64,000 bases of DNA from Pyrenophora tritici-repentis (taxonomy: Eukaryota; Ascomycota; Dothideomycetes; Pleosporales; Pleosporaceae), in assembly GCF_003171515.1 (NCBI RefSeq), contig NC_089399.1, positions 434,001 to 498,000 on the forward strand, read 5' to 3'. How positions within the stretch are numbered: position 1 is the stretch's first letter; each line of letters opens with the position of its first letter. The position numbers and the translations under genes are program-made. A model generated the notes under the pieces. The model searched no databases and had not been told where the DNA came from. It saw only the letters and a list, made by a program, of their open reading frames with translations. Below are positions 33,052 through 44,078 of this stretch, piece after piece.

Positions 33052-34422
33052 TTAATCGTATATGCTTAGAATATTAGTAGAGTTCGTGTACTCTGGCTGA
33101 CATTCCTCGGTATAGCCACCGAAAAGCTCACTCCTCTCCTGGATGAACTTCTCAAATGCGGGTTTTGAGCAGCTCTGTCCTGGTCCATCAGTGCAAGACA
33201 TCTGCTGCGCATCCCGGTTGACGAGGACGCGGAAGTAGTCGCCTGCATCGAAACCATAGCTATCGCATGTCATCTTCTCAATGACAAAGTTGGACAAGAA
33301 AGGCAGGATCTTTGATGACTTCCAGGCCCGGCCGTAGTTTGGTCTGTCAAGCGGCATGGTGCCATTGACGTCGTTTGATCCGGAATAGGCACTGTTGTTA
33401 AACAGGCCCATTGCAACAGCGACCGTAGGGGGCAACTCTCGATGCGTGAAAGAGACGTAGAGATCCTGGTCGGCGTCGTCGGAGAGCAGCATTTGGGCAG
33501 AAGCGTTTAGCCACGGCATGCCAAGCGCGCCAGCGAGTTGCTGACTTCCGTATCCAGTGTTGTAAAAGTACATGATATCATTCATGTACTCAAACGACAG
33601 CCACTCGTCCTGAGAAAAGACGTCGAGAGAGCAGAAGGGCGAATCGCCTCTAATGACAGTTTCGTATCCGCACAGCTGTTGCATAGCTACGACATCGTCG
33701 GCGGTGAAGTTGAAGCTAGGGGCGTAGGCCTGTAGACGTTCGATGATAGGCTTGGTGTAAATCTCTTGGTATTCCTGAAAGGGTCAGTTGGTTCTGTGAT
33801 ATTGGATTGCACTACTCACCGATGATTGCTCACTGCCAAAAGAAGAGCTATACTTTGGACATCCCTTGTATGGAGTCAGGGAATCGGCGCCCCGTGCTTT
33901 ATCCTCGCGCACAGGAACAAGCTTCGTGTTGTTGCTTTCAGCGACGAGACCGTCAATGAAGGATGATGCACTAAGTTCAGTCCTCTCGGCTGTCGACGCC
34001 CATACACGTTTGGGGTCCTTGAAGCTGGGGTAGCGCATGCGAACATCGACACCGAGCTTATACGACTCGAGCCTCCCGACCGCAGTGAGGTCCTCTAGCT
34101 CGCTGTCGGAGATGGGCGTCTTCCATCGAGCGAGAAAGTCCAGGGGGCCTGCGCTTCGCCAATCTGCCGTCGTGTTCTTGAGCTTGTCGGTGAAGGGTTC
34201 GATGTACTCTTCGTAGTCGAAATCATTGGCATAGATTGCGGCATGACGGATCAGGTACGATGCACGCGTTACATTGCAACCTTGTGGTGGCTTAGGGTCG
34301 AGCTGCGGCTCCTCAAAGTAGGGCGCGATGCCAGCGAGGTGTCGCAGAGGGTCGAACGAGTAGCCTGTATGCGCGCCGGCTGCATTAGCGACAATGAGGA
34401 GCGATAGGAGAGCAGCCTGCAT
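33052..34422 (-). CDS. Secreted histidine acid phosphatase-like protein, altered active-site motif
   Basis: Exons 34422-33820 and 33774-33052 give 441 residues. The N-terminus is a clear signal peptide (LLSLLIVANAAGAH), and there are seven or more N-glycosylation sites (NVT, NTT, NNT, NAS, NNS, NGT, NST) and several cysteines, as in secreted phytases and acid phosphatases of histidine-phosphatase clade 2. The first active-site block reads YLIRHAAIYANDFDYEEY instead of RHGxRxP: the catalytic His stays, but Gly and the second Arg are replaced. The second block reads FTHRELPP instead of HD or HAE. A fungal subgroup with such motifs seems to exist, so it may be an enzyme with changed specificity or a non-catalytic protein. 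Substrate unknown. Confidence 0.8.
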
Positions 34423-34922
34423 GGTGGAAAAGAGCGCTGTAATGCGAGCCTAGATGCACTTGCAAAAGACATGCGCACTGCGCCGCCTTTAAGGCCTACA
34501 AAACAAAACGATGTCATCTCCGGCAAAAACATGCCAGCTACCAGCGGTGGGGAACGTATACAAAAAGCCTGGCAGCGCTTCCTGCAATTACGTGAAGGGT
34601 GTAGAATGACGATGTTGGCCAGGAACGAAGCCAATCGCAAGTCTAGAAATCAAGCTTGGACGCACGTCAGCCACGTCAGCCACCTTTTGGCGATTCGTGC
34701 TGCAGATCTTTACCTAGACACGCGATGAAACTCTATTCCAAGCTTCCAACATCTTGTGCAGGTTGCGATGCTCACCCAAACCCAAAACTATTTCACTCAT
34801 AGGCGCAAAGGCACCAGGACTGATTAATACACCCAAGAAAGCCTGCTGGTATTGGATGATACAAATATGTTTTACACGAAAAATGTACAAGGCTCCGCCC
34901 AGCGTCCACCCTTCGACATCAA
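34423..34922. other. Gap between coiled-coil gene 3' end and phosphatase promoter
   Basis: 500 bp holding the phosphatase promoter and the 3' UTR of the next gene. An imperfect tandem (GTCAGCCAC twice) lies at about 34666-34682. Nothing else recognised. Confidence 0.35.
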
Positions 34923-36534
34923 TTAAACTATGATACCCGTCCGTCGCTGTAGCAGCTGTAACTTGAGCTCCAGTGTTTGGCACTCGTTCTCCTTGCGGTG
35001 GAGATCTCTCAGTAGTACTTCCTTTTCGGATCGAAGAGCCTGCATCCTGCCTCCGACGCCCTCGCGGTAGCTCATATGTTCCTCGAGCAGCGCCTCGATT
35101 CGCTGCCAGCCCGTCAGACTCTCCGATGAGGCACCAGCCGGTATCCGCTCGAATTCGCTGTCGTCGGTTCTGATTCTCAGTCCATTTCCGCCGCCCGAGG
35201 CTGTCCACGCTTGTGTTGTTACGCGGTTTAGGTCATCGATGCTGCCACCAGCCTTCGATATCTCCAGTTGTGCCACGAGGTCAGAGTTTCTCCGCTCCAG
35301 TTCCAGAGCGCGCTGCTCAAGAGCTGCAACCTTGGCTGCTGTGAAGAGGTCCGATGTGTCACGTCGCTCAAAGACACTTCCTGGGCGTCCCCGGCTTGGG
35401 CTAGAACGTCCGGTTTGCGCCTGAAACCGCTCCAACTCTCTCGTCTTCTCCGCAAGCTTGGATCGTACAATCTGGACGTTTTGTAGATCCTCGTCCCGTA
35501 GCTTCTTTGTCGCGTCCAACTCGCGGCGACAGCTTGCAAGCAATCCCTGCATGAAATGTTAGTATGCAGCTTGTGGTCAGGGAAAATTGCACACTTACGC
35601 GAATCTTGATGTTGTTCTCCACATCCTCGTCACGGAGGCTCCAGATAGCCTCGTGCCGTTTCCACCAGATCTTCTTCTCGTCTTCTAACGCCTTAAGACG
35701 TGACATGGTTTCCTTGTACTCTTCAGGGTTGACAGATATCGCAGAGTTCTCCTGCTCGATGTAGATGAGCTTGGACATCAAGGCGGCGAGTTGTGATTCC
35801 AGAGGTCCCGGAACATGTGGTGCTGGGTTAGGCGATGTTGGCTCCCGACCCGTTTGGCTCATCTTGATGGCGGAATGGGATATTTGGGACATTGGTGCCT
35901 TCACTGGGTATGGGATATCATCTTCATCGCCGTCCAGCGTGGATGACCGTGATGTCGCGTCATCGTCTATCGGCCGCTCTACGTAAGTGCGTGGAGATTG
36001 GTAGGGAATGTTCGTGATCGGAGGTGCCAGTTTTGCAATATGCTCGACCTTACTGTCCAACTTTGGTGGGGCTACGTTCATAATTGGCTGCGGTGCTGAT
36101 GGCGGTGCATGCCATACAGGCGGCGCTGACTGAATGAATGTGTCGTCATCGTCTGAACCGAGGTCGGAGAAGTTGTCGTCATCGAGGGTTTGAATAGGAG
36201 GAGGAGGAGGAGCCTGGAACCGGGGAGGAGGCTGTGTTGGAGTTGCATGCTGTGTTGGGGTAGCGATTTGGGTCGGAGTTGCAACCTGTACTGGAGCGGT
36301 ATATTGCATTGTTGGGGCACGCTGCGCCACGGGTGATAGCTGGGGCGACAATAACGACAGAACTGATCGTGGTGAGCCCGGCATCTCAGGCGAACTCGAT
36401 ATCTGGGGTGATTTCTGTAGTTGGGATGACGCAATGGACAACGGTCGGCCGTTGTTCGACTGGAAGGAAACAATGGAATAGATGGAAGCATTGCGGGAAT
36501 TTTGCCGGCTAGGCTTCGTAGACGGCGTCCACAT
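34923..36534 (-). CDS. Coiled-coil protein of unknown function
   Basis: Exons 36534-35599 and 35546-34923 give 519 residues. I do not recognise a named family. The first ~230 residues are Ser/Pro/Thr-rich with short VATPTQIATPTQHATPTQ repeats and an acidic DDDDTF patch. From about residue 235 to the end, the protein is mostly coiled coil: LESQLAALMSKLIYIEQENSAI, SRLKALEDEKKIWWKRHEAIWSLRDED, RSKLAEKTRELERFQ, LEQRALELERRNSDLVAQLE and LRSEKEVLLRDLHRKENECQTLELKLQLLQRR. A cytoskeletal, septal or vesicle-tethering scaffold is possible, but that is a guess. No membrane segment or signal peptide is present. Confidence 0.7.
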
Positions 36535-37303
36535 GTTGGGCTATTGTGATGGAAAACGAGGGCTGTATGGGTGTCTGCTGGGGGCGGGTAAGATGTCGTG
36601 AGACTGGATGACGGAAGCGACCTGATATCAGAAATACAACAGCAGATTAATAGCAGACTGGGTTCCTATGGCAGAACGAGGCTACAGTCTCCTATTGTCA
36701 GTTATGTACTATGGTGCCTGAGCGCCGTGAAACGATCATGAGACAAGGAGGCTGGTGCAAGGTTTTCTGCAACGCCGACGGGTGAACGACAGCAGTATCA
36801 GGCATAGATTATTGAACCGGGTAGGATGCGCAGGACCAACTTTATTGAACGAAGCCTGCGCATTCTTTCGGGTCTTAGACCTTGACCGTACCGTCGAGGG
36901 ACTTTGTCAAAGGCCAACGACCCCACCTTAAGCCGGTAAACCGACCGCAGATCTCGCTGGTGTGACATGAAGCGTTGTGCGAGTCATAGTGCTGTTTTCT
37001 GAGATGCTCGAAAGTTGAGTGGCTTGCGCCCAGATAACGTTGGGGCTGAAACGGTCGGAGCCGCAACCTTGTGTCAACTACCCAGGTACCCGGACTCGTC
37101 ATCGCTTCCTCCCGAACTTGGGATGCACCCTCTTGCAGTAGATGCCTCAGCTTAAGTTGCAGGCGCACAACGTTCTTATCACAGTCACACACAACTCTGC
37201 TAACGACAAGGCTTGCACGTGCTCAACGCATAATGATCAACACGCTTTTTCTTGGAGATTCAGTGTGACGACAAATACGCAGCTTTTCCGTGTCTTCTAC
37301 ATT
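36535..37303. other. Intergenic region upstream of the coiled-coil gene
   Basis: 769 bp containing the promoter of the coiled-coil gene and the 3' UTR of the GH43 gene. A minus-strand frame of 105 codons at 37192-36875 lacks any recognisable feature and is taken as chance. Confidence 0.35.
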
Positions 37304-39289
37304 TCACGTGCCTGCATCGTAGCGGTCCGTACTATGTTTTACCGGCGTGTACTGGAAGTAATCAAACTTTGCAACTTTCTCCGTACCATTCAGATCAGAT
37401 GCGGCCAGACCGACAAAGGCACCGGTGAAGCTTCCGTGGCTAGAAGTCATAGAATCAGCGGCTGCGGCGTGCGTAAGACATTGAAAACTGAAATCACTTA
37501 CGCCTGATGGCCGCCACACTCGTCACTTAAGATCGAGGCATCATAAACGGGTCCGATCTTGGTCAAGCTCGACTGCCCCTCAAGCGCGTAGCGGAACTGG
37601 AGCTCGCCTCCCCGGACACTCACTGCCAGCCTTACTTTTCCCTCGTTCGGTATTTGGACGGGTTCCACCATAGGCAGTTTCAGATTGCCGTTAGGCCAAG
37701 AAGCTTCAGAACTGAAGATCAACAATTCGCGCTGACCGTCAGACCCAGCGGTGACTGTCAGATAGAAGAAATTGAAACGACAGTAGTATGCAGTTAAGCC
37801 GGCATAATTTCTTTCGTCATCTGGACTGAACGTAACGACCGTTTCAGCGTCATATGAGAAATGTGTTTGGCGGCGCGCAACCAACGATTGCTCGAACCAG
37901 GAACCGATTGACTCGCGGCCAATAAGGTGCAAGCCGTCTTTGACGCTAAAGATACGTTCGGGCTCTGGCGTTCGAAGCCACTGGAAGTCCTTGTGGAGAC
38001 TGCCGTCGTCGAACGCATAGCGCTGCTCCTTCCAATAGGGGCCGTCATCGCGTTCTGCTGGTAGATCGACGTAGAGGGACGGAACAGGACCATTTTTTAC
38101 GTATAGCCAATCATCCTTGTCCCAATACGCCTCTTGGATGGCCGTCTCTCGTCCCAAAACACAGCGACGAGCCTGTGTTATCGGACGTCCAGTAAGGTGG
38201 ACGACGTACGTCTTGCCATCCGGAGTATCGACTATGTCTCCGTGACCCGCTCTTTGTAAGGCCGCGAATGGGGCGTCCTTGGAGGTAATGATGTACTTCT
38301 GCGGATGGAGTCCGTATGGTCCCCAGATATCGCGGGAGCGAGCCAAAGTGCAGGCATGTCCATAAGCTGTCCCGCCTTCCGCTGTCAAAAGGTAGTACCA
38401 TCCATTTCGTTTGTACAGATGTGGGCCTTCTACGAGGTCTAGCTCCGTACCAGCGAATATGGTTTTCCAGGGTCCAACAAGCTTCCCTGCCTCAGGATCC
38501 CATTGCTGCAATCTGATACCCTATAGACATATAATGTCAGTTTATTCCACGAGTAATGGGAATATGAGCACACTAACAGCAAAATAGCGTGGGCGTCGGC
38601 GGTGGTCTTGTAGCATGTTTACAAACCACTTCTTACCATCGTCATCGTGAAACAGGGAGGGGTCAAATCCAGACGAGTTGACGTAGTAGGGCTCGGACCA
38701 GGGTCCTTCGATACGGTCGGCCGTGACGATATAGTTTGGATTGTCTTTGAAAGAACCGTCCTTGCGTTTGACGTCCGTGTATACCAACCAAAACTTGTTT
38801 CCGTCGTGCGACAAGCAGGGAGCCCACACGCCTTTGAGTCGATTACGAAACGTTCAATGTCGGCTTGAGCAGAAAAAACATACCACAACTGTCAGGATCG
38901 CCACGCATATCCAATTGGCTTTTCCGACTCAAGGGGCGGACCACGAGATCCCAGTTGGCGAGATCTGTGGAGTGGTGGATCTGCACACCAGGATACCACT
39001 CGAACGTGGATGTTGCGATATAGTACTGTGTCAAATACCGTCAGTACATGTCTTACCCATTCAAGATTCCAAATTTGAGGTTCTGAATTCGCAGCCCACA
39101 GAATTTACTGTCTATTCAGAAGTACCCAATATCTGATAAGACTGGGTTTTTGACTGTGTAATACTTACTATGATTTACTGTTAGTTTGTACTCTTAAATC
39201 TACAAAGGTATCTTACCGTCATTACCAACGCGGAGCACGGAAGGGTCCGCGTTGAAACCGGGCAGGATGGGGTTACGAACTAACGGCAT
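37304..39289 (-). CDS. Glycoside hydrolase family 43, beta-xylosidase-like
   Basis: Conserved parts are clear: exon 1 at 39289-39217 ([18 protein letters not shown], catalytic base Asp in NADPS), then an exon from 39025 ([19 protein letters not shown]), an exon with WAPCLSHDG and [13 protein letters not shown], a large exon with LVEGPHLYK (catalytic acid Glu) and AEGGT.YGH, and a last exon ending [15 protein letters not shown]...DYFQYTP. The C-terminal half is the beta-sandwich domain of GH43 xylosidases. It would cut xylo- or arabino-oligosaccharides. No signal peptide is seen, suggesting intracellular action. The junction of exon 1 (ends one base into a codon) with the exon at 39025 (begins a codon) is out of phase with one GT-AG intron; a 26-nt exon at 39057-39082 would fix it. 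Possibly a pseudogene. Confidence 0.8.
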
Positions 39290-40059
39290 GATGGCTTGTT
39301 CAGTCGTGATGTCAATTCCGTTTTCAGCAAATTTTCAAGGCTCGTTGCTTCATTATGTATGAGATTGTAGAGTTGATTTAGCCGGCCACCAACCGCCACT
39401 TCTACCGGCGCTTGCTTGGCCAGCGTGTTCAGTCGATGTCGTGACCCCGCACGTGGGACTAACGTGGGGACGGCCTACGTGATCTTCCAGAAACTCATGT
39501 GCAGATGCGTTTGCAAACTGATTATTGGCTGGTTGTCGGAGCGCTGAGCCGATTAAGATTGCAAGGCCGCAGTTACTCGGTCTAGTGAAGCAGAGGCACG
39601 GTTTATCAACTGGATCTTACTACAAGTGGCTTGACCGTCAGGTCCGCAAATCCTCTACACGATACACGACTTCCTCAAAGAGTTAGCTTCGGATGCTCTG
39701 TATACCTTTTTGACCGATATACGAAGAGCGTTGGATTCTGCAACTGTTGTATGAATGAAGATGATGTGGCTTTGCTGGAAGCTCCGGGATACCGGATCGA
39801 GCGGGTCGACCCGCCTTAATATCCACACAACAGCCAGACGTAGCATCTGCACATCAACAACTCACTAGGTATTCGTAGACAAATGCGATTGCAATGCGAT
39901 AAGATTCCCACTGGAGATGTCGAATTGACTTTTCGTTTCCTCTATCATATGAAATCTGGGCTTGACCTGCACGCTCGTGTGAAAAATAGGCAAGAAACAA
40001 TTAGCCCATACCATTACATTTCGAACGTGGTATACACAAGCGTCTATTTAGTCCTGGAG
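39290..40059. other. GH43 upstream region
   Basis: 770 bp holding the GH43 promoter and the VPS5 3' UTR. Short frames on either strand have no family features. Confidence 0.35.
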
Positions 40060-41951
40060 TCATACCGTGCCTTCGTTACTGACTTCCGACCTCTCCGTAT
40101 CCTGGTTGGTGGTGGGTTCGGTATCGGGCGCAGCCACGACACCAGCAGGCGGAACAAATGTATCACCTTCATCGGTGTCGAGTTGCATCAAGAACGTCTC
40201 CCATATTTCAATGAGCTGATGGATAGTTTAGTATGATATGAAGAAGAAGAAGGTACAGGTCACACTTACTTCCTTTTGTGCCTCCACGGCGCTCTCCAAG
40301 AACGTCTCTACACCCGACTTGAAGTCTTCAACCTTCTCTCTTTCAAAGCGTTCTAGCTCACTGCGCATGAGTCGACCCATATCGTCGAACAGTAACCTCG
40401 CTTGATGCACCTTACGCTCAGCATCGGCGACATCGGCGCTAAGTTGGTTCAGACGATCTTGCTGAGATCTACCCTGTCTAAGTAGCTTGTCTTGGGTTGT
40501 TTTCCGCTTCTGCAGTTCTTGCTCAGCAGAATGCCACGAATGGTAAGCCTTCTGTCGCTGCTGGAAAGCAGTTTTTACGGAACCTATCAAGCGAATGTAC
40601 TCGTCGATGACGATGCCCATGGTGAGTATATCTTGTTGGGCCTGGCGCTCATAGAGTTCGCGGATGCGGATCTGGATGTCGGAAAGACTATCAAGTGGGC
40701 TAGACAGAGCGGGCGACAATTCTACAGCTGACAAGGAATGCAAAGAAGCCGAGAAGTCTCCACAGGCTTCCGCAAGTCCTTTTCGCTGGGTTACTACAGA
40801 GTCAGTTGCTTTGAGGAGAGCCTTGAGCTGTGCTTCGAGCGCATCAAGATAGACCCTTCGGTCATGGAACCACTCCAGTAAAGTCAGCATACTCCAGATC
40901 ACAGGGGTTGACTAACGCACGTCATCGTGTTCGACAAATTTACCGCTGCTACTAGAGAGCATAGAACCAAACATGCCCTTGTTTTCGCTTAGACCGGGGT
41001 CCTTGCGTTCCTTGTTCTTGATGTCAACGTTGAAGGCATCACTTTCGAGAAAGAGTTTCAGATCGCTATCGTGCTGCAACACAGGGTGAGCAGCCGCCTT
41101 GTTAAGCATGCGCTCCAGAGCAGCGCGCCGGGACTCAACGAAGTCGGCCTCGAAACGGCCCACAGCCTGCTTCTCGGGTGGCGGAGGAATGATGACACCT
41201 GGGTTGTTGTTGTGTAGCTGTGTGTATAGCCATAGGAAATCGCGGTAACGACGGGAGACGGTGAACTCGGGACTGCGGTAGCCCTTGGACGTCGTCTTGG
41301 TTGTGACAGAGTACTCGGTGTGCGAGCTCGTGAGGTCGCCGACCTTGTGTGGATCGCCCACGGAAATGGCAAAGGACGGTTTCGCAGCCTGCTCGACACT
41401 GACGCTCGGTTGTATCTGGCGCTGGGGGGCTGTAGTTGACGGAGCCTGAACTGGAGGGGGTATCCGGGCACCCTGCGAAGAGTGTGGCTGTTCGTCGTCG
41501 TCCAGGTCAACCGAGTCCATCATACCGCGCAGCGAGGGCGTTGAGGCGCCAGGCGCGGGCCTTGTGGCGCGCAAAGCCGCAGCTTCCTTCTGAGGCGGCG
41601 CTGGAGGAGCGGATTCGGGGCCCGTTGGTGGCGGCGTGGGAGCTCCCAGAGGCCCAAGAGGATCCTCGACAGCCTCAAGTTTGGTTGACTGAACACCATA
41701 TTGCCGCCGTCGGGGGCCACGGCCTGCGGGTGAGCGCGGAGCAGCGGTAGTGGTAGTTTCTGCTGATAGTCTGGTGTTGCATGTTTGCGCATCATTGTCG
41801 GGGGCATCTTCTTGATCCGCCTTGGTCATGCTCGCCGCAGGGCTCGACTGTGAGGGCACGTCTGGCTGCCTGTCAGTGTCGCACATGACGATTAATCGCA
41901 CAATGGACACGTACCTCCCCATGGAGAGCTCTCTGCGTCTCCGAGATCCAT
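40060..41951 (-). CDS. VPS5: VPS5, retromer sorting nexin (PX-BAR)
   Basis: Exons 41951-41915, 41861-40921, 40872-40270 and 40215-40060 give 578 residues. After a short conserved start (MDLGDAESSPWGDVP) and a Pro/Thr-rich disordered region comes a PX domain at about residues 190-310: FAISVGDPHKVGD, SRRYRDFLWLYTQL and the phosphoinositide-binding IIPPPPEKQAVGRF. The C-terminal BAR domain follows (FHDRRVYLDALEAQLKALLKATDSVV, then QRQKAYHSWHSAEQELQKRK and LLFDDMGRLMRSELERF). Vps5 with Vps17 bends the endosome membrane and works with Vps26-29-35 to return receptors to the Golgi. The short first exon was chosen because its 53-nt intron restores the family N-terminus and the frame. Confidence 0.92.
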
Positions 41952-42252
41952 TGGCGCAAAGGGCAGATGTACAGGGGCTTAGTTGGGCAAGTGTGCTGGT
42001 GTGAAGTGCAAGTCGCAGTACCTAGGTTGTGCGCATACACCCAGTCTAGAGAGGTATGACATAAACGGGATTGGGATGGCCAGGGGTCCACTCCACTAGC
42101 CCCAAACCGAATAATCCCACATGTACATTATTCCCCTCACAACAACAACGACTTATCTGCATCGTCTGAACTTGTAGGATACTTCTGACTTGTACATTCC
42201 ACCCAAAACACTGACGGCTATGTCTGTCTCATAACTTGCCCAAGAGCCCATA

Positions 42253-43018
42253 TCACAGATTGGGTGCGTCCAGTTGCACTTTCCCATGCTCGCAGGTATA
42301 GCACACCTTTCCGTCTTCCAGCCTCATCTCTCCCCTCGTCTGGCCCATCCGCTTTCCCAAGTGTGTGACCCAGCTCTCCACAAAGACCTTTGTTCCCTTT
42401 GGTGCCGGTCTCAAGAATGTAACATTCACTTTGAATAGGTTCCATTGTCAGCTTTTCAAGTTCCAATGCTCACAATAGTTCCCATCCAAGGCCAGATGGT
42501 GCGCTTCTGGATAGTACTTACTGCTAACGCATTAGCAATGGTAGCAGTCTTCCCTCTTCAGCGGATCCTACCGGTTGCGTGAGACATGACCCGTATCCCA
42601 AAATCCTTTGCGGCAACAAGCCCTGATGGTTATGGAAGTCGTGATATCAAATATCAAAGCCACAGCACCGCCGTGGAGTAAGTCTCCCGCGTTGCACAGC
42701 TCCTGTGGAACGACCAACGAGAACACTGATCGCGCGTCATTTGGATTGGCGGCAGACGGAGTAAACGTGACCGATTCCATCTTGAGGAGCTTTGGAATCA
42801 TAGCATCATGGCCCTACACGGGCGGATTAGACATGTAGCATTCATATCAGTGGAGAACATGCAATGTAATCACTGCTCTCTATCGCGTCCATCTACGGCT
42901 CCTGGTCAGCGCATACGTATGTGCAAAAGTGGACCCATGTACTCACCCATTGTTGAACCCTTTGGGCAGGCGTATGGCCATCGACGAGTGCTGGAGCATA
43001 TCTAGGTCGTTTCTCCAT
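42253..43018 (-). CDS. Hotdog-fold acyl-CoA thioesterase-like protein
   Basis: Exons 43018-42947 and 42813-42572, plus a last coding part 42428-42253. The core is a 4HBT/PaaI-type hotdog thioesterase: ELCNAGDLLHGGAVALIFDITTSITIRA, GFWDTGHVSRN, then NVTFLRPAPKGTKVFVESWV and a final CEHGKVQ. The HGG and the following Asp/Thr are the usual active-site elements of ACOT13-like enzymes. The predicted size is about 160 residues. The intron between the second and last parts does not keep the frame unless a 2-nt exon (42522-42523) is inserted between two well-formed introns; otherwise the gene is frameshifted. The first intron is also long (about 133 nt). Substrate unknown. It starts 125 bp from the divergent DUF5321-like gene. 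Confidence 0.7.
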
Positions 43019-43143
43019 TTTGAGTATGTATAAACGTAGAGAGGAGCACTTGTTTGAACGACAAGGGACGGGGACACATGTGAACCTCGGCATCCCCATG
43101 GGGCGCTAACCTATTCGAGCCTCGTCATCAAAATTACCATGCA

Positions 43144-43902
43144 ATGCGTTCTTTCCATCATCAGATAACGTCCACCATCGAGCTTGTCCGCCCGTTGAAA
43201 CGCCTCGTGGTCATGCATCCGCCTAGCCTCTTCCGTCAATTGTTGGCTATGCCTGTAGCCCACCGCACTGTGCTTACTCCGCCTATGCGCCTACAAGCGC
43301 GCACTTTCGCCATGATGGCCTCTCCTCTGGCGCATTCACGCTTCATCTCCATACCACGCATTGTGCAGCCGAGCTTTTGGGCTTCCATGATCCCAAAGCC
43401 ACTTAGGAGTCGTCCGGAAAACCCTAGGCCGAAAGAGTGGAATCCCGCTACTCCGTACATCATTCTCGGATTACTTGTTGGCAGCCAGGCTATACAAATT
43501 CTGTGGTTGAAGCAGGAAAGATCCAAGCAAGAGAGCAAATCTAGGTCAAAGATTGCTATACTTGAAAGAGTCATTGATCGCGTGCGACAAGGCGAAGATG
43601 TGCCAGTCGAAGAGATGCTTGGGACTGGCAATGCAATAGAAGAGGGAGAATGGGCCCAGGGTGAGTGATACATACCTAGACGCAATTACCGGTAAGAGCT
43701 CTTTGAGAACTAACGTGCCGAAGTTTTGAAAGAACTCAAGGACGAGGAGGCTCTGTACCAGAAAAAGAACGCCAAGAAGGAATTGAGTATAGCTGGACAG
43801 CAAGAGGACGAGCGAAACCCAACCAAAACCAAGCTGGAAAAAGTGGAGGAAGGGCTCACGAAAGCTAAGGTGGAAAGTGTTGGTGGAGTCAAATTCTATT
43901 GA
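43144..43902 (+). CDS. DUF5321-like mitochondrial membrane protein
   Basis: Exons 43144-43660 and 43724-43902 give 231 residues. The N-terminus is rich in Arg, Ser, Thr and His and lacks acidic residues, consistent with a mitochondrial presequence. The conserved part is KEWNPATPYIILGLLVGSQAIQILWLK, a single membrane helix followed by a charged coiled coil (AILERVIDRVRQGEDV). This pattern fits the fungal DUF5321 group of mitochondrial proteins. The C-terminal third is Lys/Glu-rich. A later in-frame ATG at 43213 is an alternative start. Function is not known to me. It converges on the next minus-strand gene, with 176 bp between stop codons. Confidence 0.75.
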
Positions 43903-44078
43903 GCCCTGCGACTTTTTTGTGCGATATATCGCAAGATATGTCAAGAAATATCTTACTCTCCGAAATTGGGTGGACCAGCCCCAAACCACGTCATTCAAAC
44001 GAACCGTTATCGAAACAAAGCGGAAACCGTATCCCACACTGCGTACAAAACCCCGAAGCGTACTAATATGAGCAATAC

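Noticed and set aside
36875..37192. Minus-strand frame of 105 codons between GH43 and the coiled-coil gene
   Set aside because: No motif, no splice context; length is expected by chance.
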